Part shown: piece after piece, positions 42,258 to 52,496 of the stretch
Layout of the letters: every line of letters begins with the position of its first letter
How positions within the stretch are numbered: position 1 is the stretch's first letter
Assembly (NCBI GenBank): GCA_040285825.1
Contig: JAUPSS010000008.1
Span: 1,178,001-1,242,000 of the forward strand
From: Eukaryota sp. TZLM1-RC
Taxonomy: Eukaryota; Metamonada: BaSk clade
Direction: 5' to 3'
DNA: 64,000 nucleotides
Made by a program: the position numbers and the translations under genes
Notes under the pieces: generated by a model
Databases searched by the model: none
What the model was told of the DNA's origin: nothing
The model's input: only the letters and a program-made list of their open reading frames with translations

Positions 42258-44864
42258 CTAGGTGTTCTTCCTAAAAATCTCTAATGCCCTTTCCTTGTTA
42301 CAACCATAAGCAACAAGCAATTTAAAACAATCTGATTGATTGTGGTTAAGTGCATAGACTCCAGGCGAATCAAAATTACCCAACTTTCCACAAGAATCAA
42401 CAGGACTGCCAAATTTTGATAATAATTCCACAAAAGAAACACTGCCGTTTTTAATTGCTAAATGAATAGGCAAAAGACCATCAGCATCAATAGCATTGAG
42501 ATCACCTCCACTAGAAAGTAAACATCTTGCCGTAGAATAGTGTGAGTAAAGACAAGAATAGTGCAAAGGAGTGCGGCCATAGAAATCAGCAAAATTGACC
42601 AAATCGATATTGTCGGCCAGTATTGAATTGAAAAAATTTAAATAAAAAGAATTTGACTCGTCCATATTTTCCACCATCAAATGAATGACAGACTTGCCGT
42701 CAACAATTAAATCAGTTTCAGCACCCAAATCCAACAAGGAGTGAAGAATTTCTGGACTGGTTGTGTTGATTGAACAAGCCAGTGAGATGGGTGTGTGTCC
42801 ATCAGAATTTGATTGGTTGACGTCAACATTTCCATCAGAAATGAGGAGCTTGAATATCGATGGTGAACCAACTTTGATAGAAAGCATGAGAGCTGAATCT
42901 TCATGAGGGTCACAAATACGTGACTCAATCAGAAATTCAACGACTTTTTCATACCGATGAAGAATTGCTAGTAGCAACCCTGAATATCCATCATTGTCAG
43001 ATTTCTTAGCTTTTGGAACAAGATTTTTTTCATGTAGATACGTTAAGCAACAAAGTGAACCATATCTGCAACAAATTAAAAACAAATCTCGACCTTTTAA
43101 ATTAACAGAATTGACATCAGCGTCGTTATCAATCAACAACTCAATCAAATCAATCCTATCTATTTGGCCTGCAATCATTAGAGGAGTCCAATCACGAGCT
43201 GACCGGCAGTTAACGTCAGCACCTTCCCCAATCAGCCATTTACACAGGTTCAATTGACCCTGCTTAACAGCATAAATGAGTGGATCACCTTGAGGACATG
43301 TGCAGTTACTATTGGAACTATCTACGAGAGGAGTATCATGAGCTGACCGGTCAAAAAAAGGACCACCATTATTTAAGCATTTTGAGCTGCAGTGAATTTC
43401 CAGGGAAAAATCACAAATTTTTGCTCCCTTACCGATTAAGAAATCAAATACTCTTCTCGAAGTGCAAAAGCAGATGGCTCTTGACAAAGTATTGGATGAT
43501 GGTTTGAAATGATTGATTAAAAGAAGAAGTAAATCAAGCAAAATTGATTCGTCAACGGTATTCAAGGAGCAAATGATTGAATAACAATCCTTTCGGAGAT
43601 AATCGTCAATCAAAAATTCATCAGAAGCTCCATTTTCAAGAAGAATCTCGACGACTTTTTGATTGGCGTGAAGACAGGCAAGCATTAAGCTAGTCCAATT
43701 AAACTTTGCAGTAATGTTAACGTCAATTTGGCCTTTTTTGATGAGTAGCTCAAAAATATTTGAATTTTCTTGAAATTTTGATTGCAAAACCGCTATATGT
43801 AATGGAGAATACCTAAACCTAGATTCCCTGGCCTCTACATTCCCTCCTTTTTGAACCAACAGCCCAACAGCCTTGGTAAAATTGTTATGGATAGCGAGAT
43901 GCAGAGCAGTCAATGAAGCAGAGTCAGATGCATTAACATCAATAAAATCAGACAGAATATTCAAAATGTCTAATCTTTTACCTCCTCTATTACCACCATT
44001 TCTCTTTTTCACTCCTATATGAAGCGCAGTTCTTCCTGATTTGGTCTTCATCGCCATTAGATCCTTGATCTGTGGAACGGTCAAGAGAAATCTAATGACC
44101 TCCAGACTACCATGTTCAGCAGCTAAATGAAGCACACTCCATTGGTGATCAGTAATAGCAAGCAAGTTGGTCCTTTTAAACTCAAGCAGAGCCCTGACAC
44201 ATTGCACATGGTTCAGCATACAAGCAAGATGAAGGGCAGTGGAACCAAACCTTGGTTCGCAAAGATTGGGGTTGGGGTTGGTTGAAAGAAGAAGAGGAAT
44301 GAGAGAGAAGTGGTTATGTTTGACAGCAATGTGCAATGCTGTTCTGTAGCGATCCTTCTTGTCTAATGGTGCAGCCAGAGAAGAACCAACCTTGATCAAA
44401 AGATTAACGACCTTGGGAGAGTTTGACTCACAAGCAAGCATAAGTGGAGAGTAATTCTTAGAAGTTAGTGCATGAATATCAGCCCCGTTACTGACTAAAT
44501 CACTGATATGGAAGAAGTGAGAATCTCCCTTCATACAGGCTAAATGAAGTGGGGTAAAGTTTTGAAAATCTGTACAGTTGATGGAAAGACCTCTACAGGA
44601 AAGTAAGGTACGTAAACAAGTGGGATCAGGAGAACTGCAAGCTGCATAATGAAGTGCAGTTCTTCCATTGGCATCAATGGCAGAAATGTAAAACCTATGC
44701 TGAAGAAGTAATCGTAAAACAACAACATTGTTATTGGAACATGCTAAATGAAGAGCTGATCGAAGAAATGTGTCCCTTTGATTTATATTGAAGTTTCCAG
44801 AAGAAAGAATTTGCTTCACAGTGTTGATATCATTGTCTAAGACAGCAGAGATGAGAGATGACAT
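42258..44864 (-). CDS. Ankyrin-repeat protein (about 20 repeats)
   Basis: 868 residues from the ATG at 44864; the frame opens 60 bases earlier, but MSSLISAVLDNDINTVKQIL is a typical ankyrin-protein start. Almost the whole chain consists of ankyrin repeats of about 33 residues (for example GRTALHYAAC, FTPLHLACMKGDSHFF, YSPLMLACESNSPKVVNLLIKVG, GRTPLHYSCLYSHYSTARCLLSSGGDLNAIDADGLLPIHLAIKNGS). One central stretch (about 470-530) departs from the pattern and is Cys-rich. No kinase, SOCS or DHHC domain is attached, so the partner and role are unknown. Protein-protein scaffold is the family-level expectation. Single exon. Confidence 0.9.
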   Translation of the reverse strand: MSSLISAVLDNDINTVKQILSSGNFNINQRDTFLRSALHLACSNNNVVVLRLLLQHRFYISAIDANGRTALHYAACSSPDPTCLRTLLSCRGLSINCTDFQNFTPLHLACMKGDSHFFHISDLVSNGADIHALTSKNYSPLMLACESNSPKVVNLLIKVGSSLAAPLDKKDRYRTALHIAVKHNHFSLIPLLLSTNPNPNLCEPRFGSTALHLACMLNHVQCVRALLEFKRTNLLAITDHQWSVLHLAAEHGSLEVIRFLLTVPQIKDLMAMKTKSGRTALHIGVKKRNGGNRGGKRLDILNILSDFIDVNASDSASLTALHLAIHNNFTKAVGLLVQKGGNVEARESRFRYSPLHIAVLQSKFQENSNIFELLIKKGQIDVNITAKFNWTSLMLACLHANQKVVEILLENGASDEFLIDDYLRKDCYSIICSLNTVDESILLDLLLLLINHFKPSSNTLSRAICFCTSRRVFDFLIGKGAKICDFSLEIHCSSKCLNNGGPFFDRSAHDTPLVDSSNSNCTCPQGDPLIYAVKQGQLNLCKWLIGEGADVNCRSARDWTPLMIAGQIDRIDLIELLIDNDADVNSVNLKGRDLFLICCRYGSLCCLTYLHEKNLVPKAKKSDNDGYSGLLLAILHRYEKVVEFLIESRICDPHEDSALMLSIKVGSPSIFKLLISDGNVDVNQSNSDGHTPISLACSINTTSPEILHSLLDLGAETDLIVDGKSVIHLMVENMDESNSFYLNFFNSILADNIDLVNFADFYGRTPLHYSCLYSHYSTARCLLSSGGDLNAIDADGLLPIHLAIKNGSVSFVELLSKFGSPVDSCGKLGNFDSPGVYALNHNQSDCFKLLVAYGCNKERALEIFRKNT

Positions 44865-45026
44865 GATGTATCTTGACTTGTGGTTGATTTTTATGTTGAA
44901 TACAATTCCCCCAAACATTCCCAATTTCAGTTTCCCTCCAAAACTCCCCCAAATAATATGCTATTGTGGATATAATCTCATTGCCCAACCTTTTGTTATG
45001 TCTCTTTCTGCTCGCCTCAGCATCAA

Positions 45027-45175
45027 TTCTGATGCTTTGCTTTCTTTTGGATCTGACTATGAGAAAGTTGGAGCTAGTGTTTTTGTTTTGGAAGAGATGG
45101 ATTTTTTAGTTGTTGATTTATAGGTTTGTATTTTTTTAATAGGATTTATTTTTTTAATAAATTTTTTTTTAAAAA
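45027..45175 (+). mobile_element. LINE 3'-end remnant, subfamily L1
   Basis: The last 30 codons (DALLSFGSDYEKVGASVFVL through VVDL-stop) match the C-terminus of the 19.5-21.4 kb LINE, followed by poly(T)/poly(A)-rich sequence. Extreme 5' truncation. Confidence 0.75.
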
Positions 45176-45399
45176 ATATTCACCTTAAACATGTGATCTG
45201 TGACATATTACAGTAAGAATGGAGATTATGTTATGACATCATTCTGACTGATTGAAGTAGAAGTGAGAAAATTTTAATTTGTTCATTTCTTTGACTGGTT
45301 ACCACACAGGTGAAAGTCTTAAAGCTGCATTGTGTAAGAATCATTGAACATGCTTTGAAGATTTTTAATCAAACAATCAGGATTTCCCTTTCATCTAGT

Positions 45400-45712
45400 A
45401 CTGTTCTGTTGATATACCTCATGGCAATCTCAGTCGATGCACGGGTATAGTATTCAACGAAGCAAAAACCGCATGGTTTGAGTGATTTCTTGTTGAGTTA
45501 CATGATGATATGTTTGATACGACCAGCATGAGAGAAAAGAGCATGAATCTGCTCCTCTGATGTGTAAAAAGAAAGATTTCCGACATAAAGAGTGGTAGTA
45601 GCTGCAAGCAAGGATTCTGTCTCTTCCTTAATTTTACCAGTCTGACGTTATCTATAGTAGTACTTGTGTTTGAAAATCTCCGACCCAACGGCCGACATAA
45701 GTTGAGATTTGA
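45400..45712 (-). pseudogene. CBP20 (nuclear cap-binding subunit 2) fragment, broken copy
   Basis: The minus strand encodes an RRM that reads [21 protein letters not shown], then a stop (TAA replacing Gly in IIMGL), then [20 protein letters not shown] and MRYINRT. This is the CBP20 signature ([18 protein letters not shown]). It is nearly identical to 61.1-61.4 kb including about 80 bases upstream. Both copies end at the same codon (LDE), so the C-terminal third is absent. Its 5' side joins directly to a Fanzor C copy on the opposite strand. Confidence 0.75.
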
Positions 45713-46764
45713 GATTCAGCTAGATGAGTCAATTTTACAATGGTATCAAGAAATACACCAGCATATCGTCGTCCATTGGCTCAATATGACAGCCAACGCC
45801 TATATTGGTGGTGGTGAAAATTTGTTCGAAAATTCAACTAAGAAACGAACAATTTCCCATCAATATGGAGTCTGCGGCAACAATCGTTCAATCTGGCTTG
45901 AACATTTTATCTTTTTTATAACTCTGAAAGGAAACGAAAATCCAATGTCCATAGAACAGCAAATCCACAGAGAAGACCGCGGTTACCAGTGGAACAACAG
46001 CCCAATTACAAAGATCCTGATGAAAATTTGTTTTTTGTAGCCATTGATCCCAACCACAGCAATCTTTGTGGTTGGACTGATGGTTCTTTCCGAAATTCTG
46101 ACCTGTTTTTGAACGTTCTGGACTGTTACTGAATCCAAAAGAACGAAGACCAAATCAACCTTTTCCTCTCACTCAAGCAACTCCTAACACTTATTCCGCT
46201 CAGAGCTTCCAAGAGTATCTGATTGAAATAAGTTCACCACATGTTCCTGAATCTGAGGAAGAGCCTGAATATGCTTCAATTATGTCTGGAAATTTGCAGC
46301 GTGCAAGAAAAAAGTTGAGAAGAAATAAGTTTGATTTCTTCATACGAAGGCAAAAGAGAATAACTAGTTTTATTAACAAAATTAAACGCTTGTCTGAAGG
46401 AAGAAACACTATAGTTTGGTTCAGCAATGGCGGTGGTGGTCCATCTCGTCAATCTGTGAAATCCCCCCGAAAGAGATTTCTCAAACAAATCAAAAAACAC
46501 TTTGAAAGCCTCAAAGTCGGGGACGAGTTTATGACCTCAGCAAAAGTGAATTGCTGGAAGGTCTTTCATAGAAAGATCTATCATGATGACGGAAGGGTAA
46601 ATAACGCTAAGTTCGATTGCCCTCGATGTCAGACCAACTGGTCTAGCGACATCTCAGTCTCCAGAAACCAGCTGGAGATTGCAATTAGTGAGTATCTCAC
46701 TGGTACTAGGCCAGAACCATTCAGAAGGCCAAGGCGTGTGAGACGTCTTAGGAGACAGCAGTAG
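45713..46764 (+). pseudogene. Fanzor family C, copy 1 (N-terminally truncated, frameshifted)
   Basis: Two frames, 45666-46040 and 46282-46764, with breaks between. RuvC-I is FVAIDPNHSNLCGWTDGSF (near 46045). RuvC-II is VGDEFMTSAKVNC (Glu near 46525), preceded by the Fanzor-like IVWFSNGGGGPS. The zinc knuckle CPRCQTNW and RuvC-III SSDISVSRNQ (Asp near 46650) follow, then an arginine-rich tail (RRPRRVRRLRRQQ). All three acidic positions survive, but the reading frame does not: there is a stop just before RuvC-I and a shift plus stops after it. The N-terminal 170 or so codons present in copy 2 are missing, replaced by the CBP20 fragment. Confidence 0.7.
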
Positions 46765-47149
46765 CTGAAATTCTCAGACTATTTAGAATGAAGACAATTT
46801 CAAGCTAATTCTACTCATTTCATTAATGAGTTGCCTTCTCTTGACCTGATTTCAATTTTGGTTTTTCTATTTCTTCACTTTTGAACTAATTAAGTAAATG
46901 CTAAATTTCCTAATATTCATGTACATGTATTTTTACCTGTTTTGTGTAAGAGAATGCTTACATTGATTTAGTAAGAATGTATTTCAATTTATTCAAAATT
47001 CAAAACAAAATGCTGCTAACTTTATTAAGGCAAGGCATAGCTTTTGTAAATAATCTGTGTATAAAACTTAAGCTAGAAGATTAAAAGATGATAGATTATT
47101 AAATAAATCAGTGAAAAATACTTTACTCCGTAAACAAAAAATAGAAAAA
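46765..47149. other. Intergenic, nothing recognised
   Basis: AT-rich spacer between the Fanzor C copy and the deaminase gene. It may contain 3' untranslated sequence of the deaminase. Confidence 0.4.
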
Positions 47150-49453
47150 CTAAAGACGATCAATACACTCTTTCAATTGACTTAGTGAACTCATCTGAAT
47201 TTCATGAGGAATAAAGGCAGATCTGAAAGAGGACTCAATAAGGCTAACCAATTCCTTCTTTGAAAGATTCAAACTACAGAAAATATCAGTAAGGTTAGAG
47301 GTTTTTCCACAAGTCTTACTTAATAAGCGGTTAATTGAGCAAATGGCAACAGAAACGCCAGATTCCAAATAGAATCTAATAACAGAATCCACAAAACTCT
47401 TGGTATCAGAAGTAAACTCCGAGTAATTAAAAGATGGAGTCAACTCTAGAGATATCTTGTTTCTATGCAGCGAAAGGCATTCTAAAAGAGCAGGTTTCTT
47501 ATGGAGAGAATAACAACAGGAAAGTCTGTTAGCAGAAACATTCAAAGCAGGAAGAATCGAACAAGGATCTTTAACTCCGGCACTAATGGAAACCTTTAAA
47601 CAATTGAGGTGAATAGAGTGAATAATTTCATCATAACCATTCTTTAGCATGGACTGGGTGATCTCACCACCAAATAGACCAAAGGCAACTATTCTGCTGA
47701 CGGTTTTCTTGCAGGAAATGGCTGCTTCGGCTAACTGCTTGGTTCGTTGGATAGAATCAGAAGATAACCGAGACGCTATGACAAAGTTGATGATAGGAGT
47801 GGAGTTGTAAACCTTGCCTAGTTCTTCGAGAGCAGCTTCAACAGCATCATTTACGGCAAAAATAACATCTTCACAAGTCTTTAAAATGCAACTTTGATGG
47901 AAATGGGGTTGGATTACCAGTTCAGTATAAGTAACATTAGTCTTAATAGCAGATTCAATGATAGCTAAAACTCCTCTTTTAATTTGGTCAGGTGAAGACA
48001 ATAAAGCAGCAGAAATGTTCTTTGCCTTTTCATATGATCTATTCGTCCTTCGGGCAGGGAAAAGAATTTCTGCAAGGTCGTGAATGGAAGCGAGCTGATC
48101 CAAAGCGATATCTTCAAGAGTTTGGCAAAGAATATTACGTTCTTCAGAGACTTTATCATTTCTTAACAACTCAATTTCCTTCCAAAGCGTTTCTAAAGGA
48201 ACGGAACCAATTAAACGACAATGGAGATCAGCTTTGGGAAGAGAGTTGATAATTTCCCTTGAAAATGAAGAATTATCAATCACAACCTTGTTTTCATTTA
48301 AGAATTTGGCATTAAACCTTGTCACCGCATCAGAACCACCTTCCAATAAAGCAAGATGATCTAACACCTTGTTAAATTCTTCCTGTGGCACTTGCTTGTT
48401 AACTACACACTTATGCAAAACTTCCAAATAAGAGACCAAAGCATCTTCCCTCATTACATCCCGTCTAAGAGGGTTGACAAAACCAGCAGAGAACCCATTG
48501 TAGACCAATGAAGTCAGTTCAGTGAGAGAAACATCAAAGGTATCAGAAACAAGCTTGTATTCTGAGGAAAGCTTCACGCCAGACATAAGTATATTGTCAG
48601 TACAAATAACAGCGGGAATTCCCTGTCTTAGATAGGTCAAAAATGGATGGTCAGAAAGCTTGGTGATTGACTTGGTTTGAACATTGGAAGTAGGACAAAC
48701 TTCGAGGGTAATCTTGCAGCTTGAAACAAAAGCAACAAAGTCCTGATCTTCATTAATTCGAACACCATGACCAAGCCTCTTCGCCCCACAATACACGACC
48801 GCATCACGAGCTGATTCCCAGCCACTGGCCTCAGCAGAATGAACAGTAACGTTGAGTCCCCTGCTCCTGATAATATCGTAAGCTTCTTTATGGTCACGGG
48901 GAGGGAAACCGTTTTCAGGACCAGCCAGATCAAAACCAACGACTCCTCTGTTACGGAATCTCCAAGCAATTTCAGCAATGGAAAGGGTGAGGGTTGGGGA
49001 TTCATGTCTCATTGCACATACAATGATTCGCACGGTGATAGGAAGCTTATGTTCAGCGAGCATGGCACCAGCACAGACGGCCTCAACAGCACCTGAAGGA
49101 GTGAGTCCCTTATCAGTGTGGAGAGAGGGAGCGAATCTAATTTCAAGGTAATTAACACCATCATTGACAGCGTCCTCGGCCACTTCGTAGACAGTCCGTT
49201 TGAGAGCATAGGATGTTTGGAGAACCGAGCATGTGACAGCAAAGCCCTTCAAGTAGTCGACAAGACTTTCACATTCCATTGGAACAGTGAGGTAATTACG
49301 AAGAGATTCTATGTCACTGACAGGAAGTTTGACGTCGTACATGGAAGCAAGCTCCAGAACTGTTTCAACTCTCATGCTACCGTCAAGATGACAGTGCAGT
49401 TCAGCCTTTGGGATATCAACCCAGACATTAGATGGAAGGTCGCGGGCCAGCAT
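47150..49453 (-). CDS. Adenosine deaminase with a second, degenerate deaminase domain
   Basis: 767 residues, about twice the usual 350. Domain 1 (about 14-360) is a full ADA: zinc ligands in AELHCHLDGS (His20, His22), HSAEAS (His205, Glu208), RLGHGV (His229), CPTSN (253) and CTDN (Asp286). It would convert adenosine to inosine in purine salvage. Domain 2 (about 400-767) repeats the fold order, starting LPKADLHCRLIGSVPLETLW, but the second His is Arg, the HAGE site reads SISAG, the GHG histidine is gone (RLSCCYS) and no TD motif follows. It should not bind zinc and is probably a structural or regulatory pseudoenzyme half. Single exon, ATG, TAG stop. Confidence 0.93.
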   Translation of the reverse strand: MLARDLPSNVWVDIPKAELHCHLDGSMRVETVLELASMYDVKLPVSDIESLRNYLTVPMECESLVDYLKGFAVTCSVLQTSYALKRTVYEVAEDAVNDGVNYLEIRFAPSLHTDKGLTPSGAVEAVCAGAMLAEHKLPITVRIIVCAMRHESPTLTLSIAEIAWRFRNRGVVGFDLAGPENGFPPRDHKEAYDIIRSRGLNVTVHSAEASGWESARDAVVYCGAKRLGHGVRINEDQDFVAFVSSCKITLEVCPTSNVQTKSITKLSDHPFLTYLRQGIPAVICTDNILMSGVKLSSEYKLVSDTFDVSLTELTSLVYNGFSAGFVNPLRRDVMREDALVSYLEVLHKCVVNKQVPQEEFNKVLDHLALLEGGSDAVTRFNAKFLNENKVVIDNSSFSREIINSLPKADLHCRLIGSVPLETLWKEIELLRNDKVSEERNILCQTLEDIALDQLASIHDLAEILFPARRTNRSYEKAKNISAALLSSPDQIKRGVLAIIESAIKTNVTYTELVIQPHFHQSCILKTCEDVIFAVNDAVEAALEELGKVYNSTPIINFVIASRLSSDSIQRTKQLAEAAISCKKTVSRIVAFGLFGGEITQSMLKNGYDEIIHSIHLNCLKVSISAGVKDPCSILPALNVSANRLSCCYSLHKKPALLECLSLHRNKISLELTPSFNYSEFTSDTKSFVDSVIRFYLESGVSVAICSINRLLSKTCGKTSNLTDIFCSLNLSKKELVSLIESSFRSAFIPHEIQMSSLSQLKECIDRL

Positions 49454-49789
49454 TGAGAACTAAAGGACTGAGAAGTGATAGGTCAATTTGAGATATGTTG
49501 GAGGAATTCCGTTGAAATGATTACTGAAAATGAACTCCAATAGTAATGGGATGACGATTTTGAACCACGGTCTCCAATAAATTTACAGACGTCTCCACAG
49601 AACCAAACCCAAAGCCTACTGACCCCGACGCCTTCTGAAATGAATATTTCCTTTGAATTCAATGATATTGTTAGCCCTTTGAATAGATCATTTGAAAGAA
49701 GAAACAGTATTTTCAGTCGAAAACGTTGAATGTTTAACAGTTCAAACTTTGAAAACAGTATAGAAATATAAACTCATTTTTATTAATCG
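49454..49789. other. Intergenic upstream of the deaminase gene
   Basis: About 340 bases with no gene or repeat noticed; it should include the deaminase promoter. Confidence 0.4.
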
Positions 49790-49892
49790 TATTTATTGAA
49801 TTTGCACACTTGATTAAATTAAATCATAACTAATGGGACGACTATCATTAAACCAAGATTTCCTCTACAAAATCTTGATTTGCTTGCTCATT
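49790..49892 (-). mobile_element. Solo LINE 3' end, subfamily L2
   Basis: About 100 bases closely match the 3' terminus of the L2 LINE at 8838-8940 (minus), including the C-terminal codons and AT-rich tail. An extreme 5' truncation, useful for defining the element's 3' end. Confidence 0.75.
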
Positions 49893-50102
49893 TTTATTAA
49901 TAGCAAATAAAAGAAGTTTGTACAAAATTTCTCTCGCAACATCTCAATCAACACCATTAGCATTTCAAAGTTATATTTTCTCGATTTGATTTTAAACAAT
50001 ATCATTTAGGATTAATGTAGTAAATTATTTATGTATAAATTCATTTTTATTGAGACCAAATTATTAAAATTTTATCAAAACTATGAAGACTAATAAGACT
50101 AT

Positions 50103-50683
50103 TTGTTAACTTCATAACCCTTCAACGCATCTGCTAGGAGCTGAAGACCCTTATTATCTTCCAAGAAAAAGAAATGATTTTGGGTGGTTTTCAACACCAC
50201 TGACGGATATTTTAAAACCATAAATTTCTTCCTTCTTTTCTTCATCCTTTTCTATTGTTTTCCATAAATTTTGGATCAAAATTTTAACTTCATGATTCTT
50301 ATTTTGCTCAATAACAAATTTCCGAATCATATTGTTTTTAAAAGTGAATCCTCGACTGATTCTATTAAATGAAACTCGTGCAAAAACATTTACTTTTGGA
50401 TTTTTTAACGACAATCGACTAATGCTGTTGCTTCGCGTTTATCTAGAGCTAATTGACCAAAAGTTAGTTTTGGCCCTTTGGCCACATTGGGATATCCTTT
50501 TGCCTTCTGAGTTTCCAGGTTGCTTTTTAAAGGTCTACTTTCCCAAGCTATTCCCCCCCCCAGTTTTCCTCCCTTAGAAGATGTATTGAAATTTCCCCCT
50601 TCACCTCCAGGTTTACAGTTCAAGGCCATGCAGTCTTTTAGATCGTATGTATTGCATAGAGTTATGCAACATACCTCGATCAA
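50103..50683 (-). pseudogene. Possible decayed or intron-split small gene
   Basis: Three successive minus-strand frames read as plausible protein: 50683-50405 (ending LGQLALDKREATALVDC), 50414-about 50210 (NPKVNVFARVSFNRISRGFTF, IQNLWKTIEKDEEKKEE) and a shifted frame to 50103 (FFFLEDNKGLQLLADALKGYEVNK). Joining them needs two frame changes and neither junction has the CACAG motif seen in real introns here. No family recognised. It could be a pseudogene or a gene with sequence errors. Confidence 0.35.
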
Positions 50684-50835
50684 TCGTTGAATAAAATTGA
50701 TTTAAATTCCTCCTTGAATGATTTTTAACATTTTTTTTAAAAACATCTTTCATATTCAAAACCACAAAGAAAGTGGTTCTCTGAACAGTTTCATCCAGTG
50801 AAAAACTGTTTAAAACTATATACTTCTTGAGGTTC

Positions 50836-52401
50836 ATGGTTTTGTCTGCAAAAAATGTTGCCACCCTGGACTCTTTTGTACGCGATTGGCTTCTGCTAAG
50901 AGGTTTTAAGTCCACACTGGCTTCCATGGAGGAAGAGTCTTCCAATGACCCTACGTTTGGACTCAATCCTTCTTTAGTGGCATCACACCTGCTTGATCTG
51001 GCTTCCTCCACTTCAACCAATGATCTCTTAACCTACTGGTCTCAGCTCAACTCTATATTCTCCCAAGTGCCCACTACTTCAGTCGCGAGTGAAACTCTTC
51101 ATATCTCCGTTATCAGGGTACACCTTGCGCACTGTTTTAAGCTGAAAAGAAACGATCTGGTACTCTCTTTCTTTAAATCCCACCCATCTCTTGCTTCTGA
51201 TCACCGTATCTGTCACTTCTTCACTGCTTCTCTTTCTCCAGACGTTTCTGATGAATCTATTATTCATTGGCAAGCCCAGAGAACCAAAGATTTACTGTCT
51301 CTTTCTATTTCAAACTTTTTATCGACCCTTTTCCAATCTTTAGACCTTCCACCCCTTCTATCTCATCTGAATTCCCCTTCTCCTAGTTCCAATGAATTTA
51401 ATGCACAGTCCTGCATCACTTCGTTAGCTGTTGCTTTTGATTCATATGTAGCCGTTGGGACGCAGAATGGAAGTGTTTATTGCATAGATAAAGATTTTGA
51501 GCTTGTAAACCAGTGGAAACTATCCAATCAGGTCACAGTTATTAACTGGCATCCACTGGGAAACTGTTTTGTTGCCATTTTCGATCGATCACTTGCTGTT
51601 TTCGACATCTCCCTCAATAAGAGTAAGGTTTTTCCTCTTCCTAATAAATTTAAAAAGTCCGATGTTGTCCTTCTTGATGTTGCTTTTAATCCCAAACAAG
51701 CTGTTGTTGTTTGTCTTTTATTTACAAATAAAGGGTTTGAGTTTTGGATTGTGGGTCTGAAAATGAGTGATAATAATCAGAATTTCGTCAGGTTTCCTTC
51801 TTTTGCTGATCTCCAAGGGATTAATCAATCAAATCTGAAAGGTTCAATAAGTTTCAATCATAACGGAAGTTTGATTTTTGTTTCTATTAATGAATTCATA
51901 TTTGTTTTTGATTCTTCAACTATTACTACCACACTTGATCCTGTGCTGAATCTCAAAACCAATTTTATTATTCAAAATCTAATATTATTAAGTTCCGAAA
52001 CTTCTTTAATAGCCTGGGGCTTTGACTCAGAAGCTGATTCAATTTTGAATTTGGTTTCCTTTTCGTTGACTGCAGGAAGCAAGAATAGATCCATTGTTAA
52101 ATCTAAGAAAATTAATATTGTAAATTTTGATTTAGCTAATGTGGAAGTAACGTTAACCAATAACGATTATCTTTTGGTAATTGCTTCAGAATTGATATTT
52201 GTCTCTTCAGATTTATCTACTTCTTTTTCAGAAAGTTTTGATTTTTCTCTTGATTACCCTTTGATTGCCATTTGTGACCCTTCTAAAAACAGATTATTTG
52301 TGGGTAGTTCCTCAGGACATTTAGTTTCCGTAAAGATACCAAATTTTGCTCCTGATAACAATGAAACTAAACCATGCCCACCACCACCGCTGATTTCATG
52401 A
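50836..52401 (+). CDS. WDR91: WDR91-like endosomal regulator (LisH-like N-terminus, WD40 propeller)
   Basis: 521 residues from the ATG at 50836 (the frame also opens at a TTG nine bases earlier). The N-terminal half follows WDR91 closely in motif order: FVRDWLLLRGFKSTL (LisH-like), LLTYWSQLNSIF, HLAHCFKLKRNDLVLSFF, SNFLSTLFQSLDLPPLL. The C-terminal half is a degenerate propeller (VAVGTQNGSVYCID, INWHPLGNCFVAIFD, LFVGSSSGHLVSV). In animals WDR91 works with WDR81 and Rab7 to lower endosomal PI3P during early-to-late endosome conversion. It ends in a proline run (CPPPPLIS). Single exon, TGA stop. The propeller is shorter and more divergent than in animals. Confidence 0.75.
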   Translation: MVLSAKNVATLDSFVRDWLLLRGFKSTLASMEEESSNDPTFGLNPSLVASHLLDLASSTSTNDLLTYWSQLNSIFSQVPTTSVASETLHISVIRVHLAHCFKLKRNDLVLSFFKSHPSLASDHRICHFFTASLSPDVSDESIIHWQAQRTKDLLSLSISNFLSTLFQSLDLPPLLSHLNSPSPSSNEFNAQSCITSLAVAFDSYVAVGTQNGSVYCIDKDFELVNQWKLSNQVTVINWHPLGNCFVAIFDRSLAVFDISLNKSKVFPLPNKFKKSDVVLLDVAFNPKQAVVVCLLFTNKGFEFWIVGLKMSDNNQNFVRFPSFADLQGINQSNLKGSISFNHNGSLIFVSINEFIFVFDSSTITTTLDPVLNLKTNFIIQNLILLSSETSLIAWGFDSEADSILNLVSFSLTAGSKNRSIVKSKKINIVNFDLANVEVTLTNNDYLLVIASELIFVSSDLSTSFSESFDFSLDYPLIAICDPSKNRLFVGSSSGHLVSVKIPNFAPDNNETKPCPPPPLIS

Positions 52402-52496
52402 TTAATTTGACTAATTTGAACACCAAACTGGTATTTATTTATGTACAAATGATTTTTGCTTTCTTGTATATACAGTTCTTTTTTTAAAATTTTGTT

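Noticed and set aside
50613-51020. 135-codon minus-strand ORF overlapping the WDR91 start
   Set aside because: It overlaps the well-supported WDR91-like N-terminus on the other strand.
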